DNA of 54,265 bases from a virus, in the IMG/VR virus record IMGVR_UViG_3300048586_000088, positions 1 through 54,265 of that record; one strand, written 5' to 3'. The notes under the pieces are model-generated. The model was not told the DNA's origin and searched no databases. It saw nothing but the letters and a program-made list of their open reading frames with translations. The position numbers and the translations under genes were made by a program. Position 1 is the first letter of the stretch; every line of letters begins with the position of its first letter. Positions 48,263 through 54,265 of the stretch are shown in pieces.

Positions 48263-48445
48263 TCAGCCCAGCTTGCGCGTAGGCACCCCAGCGGGTTTCC
48301 CGTTCGCCACTGCGATCGGCTCCAATACCTCGCAGAAATCCTCGAAGGCGATCGCGCACCCGTTGTCCGATTTGGCCGCGTTGCTTTGGATCCTCCATGT
48401 GTTCCATGCTTCCAAGATAGCCGAAAGGTCCGTTTGTGCGCTCAT
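48263..48445 (-). CDS. Small hypothetical protein
   Basis: The protein has 60 residues, helical, with a Cys pair (NGCAIAFEDFCEVLEP). It overlaps the upstream gene as ATGA. I recognise no family. Confidence 0.6.
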   Translation of the reverse strand: MSAQTDLSAILEAWNTWRIQSNAAKSDNGCAIAFEDFCEVLEPIAVANGKPAGVPTRKLG

Positions 48446-48660
48446 CGTGCGTTGTTGAATGGTGAGGGGTGAGTGACGAAAGGGGATCCCCGGAGGGTGT
48501 TGTCGATGGTGTCTAGGCGGCTGTTGATGGCCTCCTGCTCTTTGGCGATGGCCTCGTATGCCTTAGTGACCTGTTCGTTCCTGTGCCGCGCCCAACGTTC
48601 GCGCACGGCGTGGATCACGATGTACAGGACCGCAAGGAGTATCGGCGCCACGGTGCTCAT
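48442..48660 (-). CDS. Small membrane protein with coiled coil
   Basis: The protein has 72 residues from ATG 48660. An N-terminal transmembrane helix (VAPILLAVLYIVIHAV) leads into a helix rich in Arg, Glu and Gln (YEAIAKEQEAINSRLDTI). The topology resembles a bitopic lysis or spanin helper. The function is unproven. Confidence 0.6.
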   Translation of the reverse strand: MSTVAPILLAVLYIVIHAVRERWARHRNEQVTKAYEAIAKEQEAINSRLDTIDNTLRGSPFVTHPSPFNNAR

Positions 48661-49208
48661 GCTTCCACAACGATACGCAGCGCCCAGCCTCCGTCCGACT
48701 GCCGGACGAACGCGGAGCGAAGCAGGGTTTCGGTCGGCGTAACATCGTCGCAATCCAGCGGGTCGCCTGCCGTGCCTTCAACAGTGCGCAAGGCGTATGG
48801 CGTGAATCCTACCTCGGATACAAGGCTGCCTTTGATCCGCTCGGCAAGCCCTACGGCATCGTCCTCGCAGTCCTCCGGGCACGCGGATTCGCCGACGTAC
48901 TGCCAGATGCCCAGCACGTTCACGGCGGGATCGTCCGATGGGTACAGCAGTCCTTGCATGATGGTTTCGATGCCCTGCTGCTCGTCGCATTCGATCAGGT
49001 CGCCGCTGGATTCCGCACTGACGTTGACCACCACCAGGCCACCAACGATGGCGCTGGACAGGCGCGTGACGATAGGCACGATGCCGCACTCCTTATCGCC
49101 GTTGATGAAATACGAAGAGGCGTCGACCGCGATAGCCACGCAGTCGATGCCATCTTGCTTTCGCATAGCGCCACGCAGCGCCGTTTCCAGTGCTGCGGGC
49201 GTACACAT
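48657..49208 (-). CDS. Hypothetical structural-region protein, Cys-rich
   Basis: The protein has 183 residues. It contains ESACPEDCEDDAV and DPLDCDDVTPTETLL, a beta-rich middle (LSSAIVGGLVVVNVSAESS) and an SVSEVGFTPYAL-type end. It is coupled on both sides. The Cys/Asp pattern resembles other virion proteins of this phage, so it may be a tail-end or adsorption component. Confidence 0.6.
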   Translation of the reverse strand: MCTPAALETALRGAMRKQDGIDCVAIAVDASSYFINGDKECGIVPIVTRLSSAIVGGLVVVNVSAESSGDLIECDEQQGIETIMQGLLYPSDDPAVNVLGIWQYVGESACPEDCEDDAVGLAERIKGSLVSEVGFTPYALRTVEGTAGDPLDCDDVTPTETLLRSAFVRQSDGGWALRIVVEA

Positions 49209-49447
49209 TAGGCCTCCTCGATCAGGATCAGGGCAGGCTCACCAGCAGTCGAAAGGCCCACGGCGTACCGCAGGATGCCTTCGATGCCAAGGTTGAACTC
49301 AGCGCATCCGATCACGGGTTCGATGTTCGCGGCCGTAGCCGATACCCGCTTGACGCGCAGTCCGGTCACGCCGAGGTTGGTGCGGACGAGCAGGCTGTTG
49401 AGCAGCTCCTCCGAAGAGATCTGGGGGTTGTCGCAGGTAACGGCCAT
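49208..49447 (-). CDS. Small structural-region protein
   Basis: The protein has 79 residues: MAVTCDNPQISSEELLNSLL, then GVTGLRVKRVSATAAN and IEPVIGCAEFNLG. It shares a base with the next gene. It looks like a small beta-sandwich virion protein, but it is not recognised. Confidence 0.6.
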   Translation of the reverse strand: MAVTCDNPQISSEELLNSLLVRTNLGVTGLRVKRVSATAANIEPVIGCAEFNLGIEGILRYAVGLSTAGEPALILIEEA

Positions 49448-49474
49448 GGGGCGTTCTGTGTTGAAGGGTTACGC

Positions 49475-50029
49475 TTACGCGATCGGGTTGGTGATACGAA
49501 GCGGACTGAGGCGGCTGGTCCACTTCACCTCGAAGTTCAAGGTGGCGTATTCCAAGTCGTCCTCCACGATCTCCTCCCAGCCACGGAAGTTCACTAGGAT
49601 GCCGGTGTTGCCTCCGTACAGCTTGGCGCCCAGGGTGCCATACCACATGCGGTACTGGCGGTTACATCCGGTGCCGCGCATGAAGTCGTAGTTCGTGTCG
49701 CTGTTGTCGTCGATGCGGCCGGTCAGCGTGTACTCGGCGGGGCTGAAGATCTTACGGCCTCCGCTTATCTTCTTTTCCGTCTGCGCGGGGGCTGCGATGC
49801 TGCCGATCACGATCAGTTCGCGGATGGCGTTGGCGTCGGCGCTGGAGTTGTCGATGCGGCTGGCCCATTCTGCGGGATCCTCCCAGTTGGTCAGCGGGTA
49901 GCCGTCGTTGGCCAGGTAGATCACCGAGATCTGTGCCTGGAGCAGTTGCGGGTTGCAGGTGGAGAACTCCACCGTGGGCAGAACCGCGCTGCAATCGGTG
50001 GGACAGACGAGGGTGTCGATGGATGCCAT
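49475..50029 (-). CDS. Probable major tail (tube) protein
   Basis: The protein has 184 residues. It starts MASIDTLVCPTDCSAVLP and is all-beta-like (GRKIFSPAEYTLTGRIDD, YRMWYGTLGAKLYGG, LEYATLNFEVKW), in the size range of siphovirus tail-tube proteins. A terminator ahead and a CATCTTTG box at its own promoter suggest separate, strong expression. The assignment is inference from size, fold guess and expression layout. Other genes in this block lie between it and the chaperone. Confidence 0.6.
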   Translation of the reverse strand: MASIDTLVCPTDCSAVLPTVEFSTCNPQLLQAQISVIYLANDGYPLTNWEDPAEWASRIDNSSADANAIRELIVIGSIAAPAQTEKKISGGRKIFSPAEYTLTGRIDDNSDTNYDFMRGTGCNRQYRMWYGTLGAKLYGGNTGILVNFRGWEEIVEDDLEYATLNFEVKWTSRLSPLRITNPIA

Positions 50030-50067
50030 GTGCGTGGTCTTTTGGTGCTGTTGTGCCGAACAAAGAT

Positions 50068-50103
50068 GGGGGCCGAAATAGCCCCCACCAAGGCCGCGAG
50101 GCC
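50068..50103 (-). terminator. Terminator after long tail protein gene
   Basis: GGGGGC (50068-50073) and GCCCCC (50081-50086) form one stem, with a second GGCC/GGCC hairpin at 50092-50103. They lie between the stop at 50123 and the start at 50029. Confidence 0.65.
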
Positions 50104-50122
50104 CTCTGTACCGTTTCGTTCC

Positions 50123-52408
50123 TTAAGCGTCTCGCACCTCACTCAATGTCCAGTCGCAGTCTGTGCGCCATGCGGAGCGCACGCGGTACTGGTAGGTGGC
50201 GCCGCCGCCAAGCTCTGCCGCTCCATTGACGCTGTATAGCGTATCGAACGAAATGTCAATGTCGATCCATGGCCCGGCGCCGTCGATCTGCACTTGCGCC
50301 TCGATCGGCTCAAGCTGCGCTGCCACGAACAGGCCCCCGTCTCCGTCGATGGCGGCGGTCGTTCCAGTGAAGTTGAAGCTGAACAAAAGGCACGCGCAAG
50401 GCAGCGCGTCCGACCGGCTCGATACCATCAGGCAGCCAGCGGCGCCGATCAGCGTCAGGCGGATGGATACCGCCTCGCTCGGGGGCGTCACCTCAACCCC
50501 AGCCAGCATCTCGCTCTGCGTGAACAGTTGATCCGTGATCGGCGTCCATGTGCCGCTGTCGATGTCCGTGTAATCCAAGCGCACGGAGTATCCCGGCATC
50601 GTGTAGGCGCTCACCGTATAGGTGGCCGGATCCGCCTCGCAGTTGATCGGCTCGATGGCGATGAACTCCGCTGCCGGGCGCCATTCCCCGGCCCTGTAGT
50701 ACCAGTAGCTCACGCCTGTGTCCGTGCTCACGCGGGCGAAGCGCAGCGGGCAATCCGTCACGTTTCCCCACAGCAGCGGGTCCTCGATCGGGTCCGAAGA
50801 TGTGGCGTAGGTGCCGTCCTCCAGCAGGTAGATCTGGTCGGGCTGAATATCCCCGTCCGCCTCCAGCCCGGCAGCCGTCACGCACACGTCGATGCAAGGC
50901 GCGTCGAAGGAGGTGCAGCAGCCAGCGGTCACGGCGGCCTCGTCGATCTGGAAGGTCATCACCACGAAGGCGAAGCACTCGGCCCCCACTTCGTCCCAAT
51001 CCACGTCGAAGCGAACGGCCATGATGGGCGTCGTTCCCCGGTCGCGGTCCAGCACCAGGTTGATCGTCTCATGCAGCGGGACCTGTGCCAGGGCATCCAC
51101 TACGTGCCAAGGGAGGTAGCCCATGTCGATCGTGTACTCCACCTCCGTGCGCCGGAATGTCTCCACGCGGTTGTTGTTCGCGTCCTCCTCCACGGTGATC
51201 TCCGTGGTAGGCTCCGGCGTGCGAATGAACGCTTCGGTGGGCAGGATCAATTCCTGCGTGAAGCCCTCCTCGTAGTACGTGTTCCCCACGTTCCCGCAGG
51301 AGGACCATTCCAGCACGATATGGCAGTCCAGCGTATCATCTGCGCACTGCGTCTCGATGCTGAACACGTCCATGATGGCGGGCGCGTCCGGCTCCCCGGC
51401 AACGATGTGGAAGGTGTAGCCCGTGGCCCCGATGTATGCGTCGATCTCGGCAAAACCGGAAAGGCCGTCCGTCTGGTCTGATTCCGCGATCACCTGCCCG
51501 TTCTGGTCCCATACTTCGAGGTGGAACGTGCCCGCCGTCATGCCCACCTGAACCGTGAAGCGTACCCAGCGGCCCACGCACTCGATCTCGTCAAGGTTGC
51601 GGCCGATGGCGATGGGCTGGTAGGCTTGCCCGTAGAACCCGAGCACGTCACCGGAGACGGCCGCGAATATTGGCGGCGGAACGCTCACCCAGTTCACCCC
51701 GTCAAAGCTGTGCTGCGTGCCCGCTTCCTCGTTGTACCACGTGTCATAGTCCTCCCCTGGCGGGCGGCTATCCACCCAGACACCTGCGGTATACGTCCAC
51801 AGGTCGCCGGTGGTCAGGTTGGCCGCCTGCGACCCCTCGAACGCCCATGTGGGATCCGTTGGTGCTCCGGCCCCGCTGTACATGCCGGTGAGCAGGTAGG
51901 CGTACCGCGTCACGGACCAGTCGGCATCGGGTGCCAAGTCCTCGCTGAAGATGCCTCCGTCGCCGATGGTTACCACCCCGGTCGGCCCGTTGTAGATCGG
52001 CGCGGCTGCCGGGCACAGCGGCTTGAAGATCTCGCTGTAGTAACTGACGCCCCCGGCCACGATCACCGAGTACACGGGAACAGTTGGCAGCGCCGCTATC
52101 AACTGCGTGCCGGGATAGACCAGGTAGTTCAGCCCCACGAATGGCACCACGATGATCTTGTTCCGATCGTTGGTGATGTCCGCCACCTCCTCGTCGTTCA
52201 GGTTGTACAGCTTCCACGAGGTTATTGTGGTGACGCCCGTTGCGATGTGAAGCTGGAATGGGGGCAGCGACTGGCTGCGGCTGAAGATGGCATAGTCGCA
52301 CTCCCGCAACTGCTTACAGGGCCGCGAATGGCGGTGCTGGTCGAACAGGCTGGTGTACCAACGGAGGGGGGTCTTGACCTGTCCGTTCAGTGCGCTGAAT
52401 GTTGGCAT
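50123..52408 (-). CDS. Large tail fibre/baseplate-type structural protein
   Basis: The protein has 761 residues from ATG 52408 (MPTFSALNGQ). It opens with a beta-rich domain, then has linker motifs and several repeated immunoglobulin-like segments with Cys pairs (CADDTLDCHIVLEW, CCTSFDAPCIDVCV). The end has YQYRVRSAWRTDCDW. Size, composition and position after the tail-tip protein indicate a tail fibre or baseplate component for host binding. The family is not recognised. Confidence 0.7.
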   Translation of the reverse strand: MPTFSALNGQVKTPLRWYTSLFDQHRHSRPCKQLRECDYAIFSRSQSLPPFQLHIATGVTTITSWKLYNLNDEEVADITNDRNKIIVVPFVGLNYLVYPGTQLIAALPTVPVYSVIVAGGVSYYSEIFKPLCPAAAPIYNGPTGVVTIGDGGIFSEDLAPDADWSVTRYAYLLTGMYSGAGAPTDPTWAFEGSQAANLTTGDLWTYTAGVWVDSRPPGEDYDTWYNEEAGTQHSFDGVNWVSVPPPIFAAVSGDVLGFYGQAYQPIAIGRNLDEIECVGRWVRFTVQVGMTAGTFHLEVWDQNGQVIAESDQTDGLSGFAEIDAYIGATGYTFHIVAGEPDAPAIMDVFSIETQCADDTLDCHIVLEWSSCGNVGNTYYEEGFTQELILPTEAFIRTPEPTTEITVEEDANNNRVETFRRTEVEYTIDMGYLPWHVVDALAQVPLHETINLVLDRDRGTTPIMAVRFDVDWDEVGAECFAFVVMTFQIDEAAVTAGCCTSFDAPCIDVCVTAAGLEADGDIQPDQIYLLEDGTYATSSDPIEDPLLWGNVTDCPLRFARVSTDTGVSYWYYRAGEWRPAAEFIAIEPINCEADPATYTVSAYTMPGYSVRLDYTDIDSGTWTPITDQLFTQSEMLAGVEVTPPSEAVSIRLTLIGAAGCLMVSSRSDALPCACLLFSFNFTGTTAAIDGDGGLFVAAQLEPIEAQVQIDGAGPWIDIDISFDTLYSVNGAAELGGGATYQYRVRSAWRTDCDWTLSEVRDA

Positions 52409-52434
52409 CCTTGGAAATGTTGTAATTTGGCGGT

Positions 52435-52770
52435 ATGAAACACGTGAGCACCCTCCTTTTTGCCTTCCTGTTGAGCCTTCCATGCCTCGCACAGCAGACG
52501 CTTCCCGAGGCCCCGGCCCAAGACGTGAACCTCCGCTTGGAGTTGGCGTCCGGGCACTTGCTGAAGTCCGCCAAGCTGCGAAACGAGGCGATCTTCTGGG
52601 GCGTTGCCGGGACCGCCTTCACCCTGCTGGCCGCCAACAAGGGGCAGCGCCACTACAGCGAGGGTGTTGCCGTGGGCTTCGGCCTTGCCACCGTTGGCGG
52701 GTACGTGATGTTCAGCCTGCGGGCGAACGCTCACGATCGGAAGGCGGCTTTGGCGCTGCGGCATCAGTAG
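52435..52770 (+). CDS. Plus-strand exported membrane protein (possible moron)
   Basis: The protein has 111 residues: signal peptide MKHVSTLLFAFLLSLPCLAQQ, then a Leu-rich helix and two hydrophobic helices (FWGVAGTAFTLLAANKG, VAVGFGLATVGGYVMFSL). This is the only credible gene on the plus strand. It lies between two tail genes, starting 26 bp from one and overlapping the other's end by 7 bp. A TGTTGTAATTTGG sequence immediately upstream may be its promoter. Independent orientation suggests a moron acting on the host envelope. Confidence 0.75.
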   Translation: MKHVSTLLFAFLLSLPCLAQQTLPEAPAQDVNLRLELASGHLLKSAKLRNEAIFWGVAGTAFTLLAANKGQRHYSEGVAVGFGLATVGGYVMFSLRANAHDRKAALALRHQ

Positions 52771-54265
52771 GTGTATTGCAGGACAAACGTACTGCGGTCG
52801 GTGCTCAGGTCGTGCTCAATGGTCTGGACCGATGCCTGTATTACGCCGATACGGTCACCCAATCGTGTGCGCAGGTACTTGGTGGCATCGTACCACGGCA
52901 TCGCGCAGCACAGGGGCACGGACACGCCCCCCTGCTCAATGTTCGGCCGGTAGCCGTCGAAGGTCACGTCCTGCCCGTTCATGTTCCCGGTCGGCAGGTA
53001 CCTGTTCCACGTCCAGAAGTCCCGCTGAAGGTTTGCCAATGACGCAGGGGCGTTGGTGGTCAGGTTGCCGGTGATGGCGCCGTAGTCGATGATCGCGTTG
53101 TATACCGCACCGTCGAAGGTGGTGGCCATGATCACGAAGCCGCGCTTCTCCAGCCCGTCCGGATCGGTGATCAGGTATGGGAGGTCCGTGCTGATATTCC
53201 CCACCGTGTACTCTTCCACGCCGTCCCCATCCGTCACGATCACGCACGGGCCGCTGTACACGATGTCCCGGCCCACGAAGTCACGGCCCTGCGAATCTGC
53301 GAAGCTGGCCCGCTCGATGCGCGGGATGGATTCGGACAGGTGCTTGTAACGCAGTGGCTCGATAACGTCCTGCATCGTGCGGATGTCCAGCCCCTCCACC
53401 TCGATCCAGTACTTGTAGTGCTCGATGCGGATGTATCCATCCTCGTCGATGCGCCAGAATACTTGGTACATGGTGCCCAAGGCTTCGAGGAAGTCGGACA
53501 GGCTCATTTCGCCGATCGTAGCCGGGTTGGTGGCGGTCGGGTCCAGCACGTCCGTCTTCTGGAAGATCACCAGGTTGTTCGTCTGGCTCTGATCCCCTGT
53601 CACGTAGTTGATGCCTGCGGCGTATCCCGGCGCATCGCCCACGGGCAGGATCTCAAAGAAGTCCGATCGGATGCCTTCCAGCGGGCATCCGGTCTGCTCC
53701 ACGAGGTAGTCGCCTACCTCGGACACAAGGCGCCCTCCAGGTAGTTCGGTGCTGTCGCCGTCCGACAGGCATACGTAGAACGGCACGATGCCGGGAGGGT
53801 CCGCGATGCTGGTGAAGTCGTAGGACCCGATCTGTAGCCACTGGCAGGTGTCGGGCGGCGGCTCTGGGTATCCGTCCATGCCGAAGAACGCGTCCGGGTC
53901 GCCGAAGGTGTAGGAGATCAACGGCGTCCGGTAGTAACGCGCCGTGCCGTTCGTTGCGCAGTTGTCCGTTTCCAGCGTCCACCCGGCGCCTGGAGGCGGC
54001 GATGGTGCCGAACCGATGCACTCTGTAACGGAGAACTCCCTCCACAGCACCCCGAGCAATGGACCGCCCCCGATGGGCGTCCACGTGTGCACCAGCGTGT
54101 ATCCGGTATCATCCCCAACGCCTCCACAGATGGGAACACCCATGATCACCGGGCAGATCAGGAACTCCAAGGACGGCAGGATCAGCGCCGCCGATTCCAC
54201 CGGAGCCACCTGAAGCACGTTCCGCTTCACCTTCCACGCATCGAAAAGGCAGGTGTAGTCGTCCT
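52764..54265 (-). CDS. Tail-tip/baseplate protein, C-terminal part
   Basis: This is the continuation of the gene that starts at 470 and crosses the contig junction; within the window it runs from the right edge to a stop at 52764. Bases 54139-54265 duplicate 1-127. The C-terminus is rich in beta structure with PDGLEKRGFVIMATTFDG, ending VQTIEHDLSTDRSTFVLQYT. It contains a middle domain (YLVEQTGCPLEGIRSDFFEI, SDFLEALGTMYQVFWRI) that recalls tail-hub (Tal/gp27-like) proteins. The function is inferred from order. Confidence 0.8.
   Translation of the reverse strand, partial: DDYTCLFDAWKVKRNVLQVAPVESAALILPSLEFLICPVIMGVPICGGVGDDTGYTLVHTWTPIGGGPLLGVLWREFSVTECIGSAPSPPPGAGWTLETDNCATNGTARYYRTPLISYTFGDPDAFFGMDGYPEPPPDTCQWLQIGSYDFTSIADPPGIVPFYVCLSDGDSTELPGGRLVSEVGDYLVEQTGCPLEGIRSDFFEILPVGDAPGYAAGINYVTGDQSQTNNLVIFQKTDVLDPTATNPATIGEMSLSDFLEALGTMYQVFWRIDEDGYIRIEHYKYWIEVEGLDIRTMQDVIEPLRYKHLSESIPRIERASFADSQGRDFVGRDIVYSGPCVIVTDGDGVEEYTVGNISTDLPYLITDPDGLEKRGFVIMATTFDGAVYNAIIDYGAITGNLTTNAPASLANLQRDFWTWNRYLPTGNMNGQDVTFDGYRPNIEQGGVSVPLCCAMPWYDATKYLRTRLGDRIGVIQASVQTIEHDLSTDRSTFVLQYTY
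54139..54265. repeat. 127-bp terminal direct repeat (right copy)
   Basis: Identical to bases 1-127; see the left copy. It should be removed before analysing the genome as a 54,138-bp circle. Confidence 0.95.

Noticed and set aside
1-54265. CRISPR array
   Set aside because: No regularly spaced identical repeats of 24-40 bp occur anywhere. The only short periodic array is the 11-bp iteron set at 36.4 kb.
1-54265. Integrase, lysogeny repressor or attachment site
   Set aside because: No tyrosine or serine recombinase motifs and no clear repressor-operator pair were found, so a lytic lifestyle is likelier. The small HTH-like protein at 42289-42603 is not enough to suggest lysogeny.

Overview
The window is the complete genome of a tailed phage, assembled as a circle of about 54,138 bp. 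Bases 1-127 are repeated exactly at 54139-54265. A repeat of that length is what an assembler with k = 127 leaves on a circular contig, and one tail gene is cut by the arbitrary end point. The sequence is GC-rich. Nearly every gene is on the minus strand, in long runs whose stop and start codons overlap as ATGA or TGATG. The promoters have the Bacteroidota form TTG-N19-TANNTTTG instead of -35/-10 boxes, and Shine-Dalgarno sequences are rare, so the host is most likely a GC-rich member of the Bacteroidota (inference). No integrase, lysogeny repressor, tRNA gene or CRISPR array was found.

Layout in transcription order (right to left). 43-42 kb: a promoter, a zinc-finger miniprotein and a small regulator, then recombination genes (RecT annealing protein, YqaJ-type exonuclease), an SNF2-type helicase and a DNA methyltransferase. 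37.6-34 kb: micro-genes and the replication module, made up of an initiator-like protein with 11-bp iterons inside its gene (a phage lambda-style origin), a small protein and a DnaB helicase. 34-27 kb: about 20 small accessory genes and a DEAD-box helicase whose Walker A loop holds a mini-intein. 27.0-26.9 kb: a short intergenic transcript, proposed here as a trans-acting small RNA. 26.9-20.8 kb: a glycan operon (three or four glycosyltransferases and an FkbM methyltransferase) that runs into the terminase genes. 18.9-16 kb: small accessory genes with cassette-like repeats. 16-4 kb: portal, MuF-like head protein, a roughly 550-bp gene-free structured region, HhH protein, scaffold, major capsid protein, connectors, and a tail protein with a DUF1566-like end. 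4.6 kb to the origin and 54.1-49.2 kb: tail chaperone with a -1 frameshift site, tape measure protein, tail-tip proteins and a probable tail tube protein. 49.2-42.8 kb: holin, M15 endolysin, a very large secreted protein, YopX- and DUF551-like proteins and a spanin-like pair.

A tape measure of 1140 residues together with a frameshifted chaperone indicates a long-tailed siphovirus morphology. The most striking observation is the region at 26.92-27.01 kb. It has its own consensus promoter, a stem-loop and a terminator. Its loop holds two sequences that are the exact reverse complements of motifs found next to the start codons of a dozen phage genes, three of which sit behind near-identical early promoters. 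This fits a phage-encoded small RNA that coordinates translation of the early and accessory genes. A second RNA candidate lies at 12.4-12.96 kb. It has its own promoter and at least eight nested hairpins and sits between the head genes.
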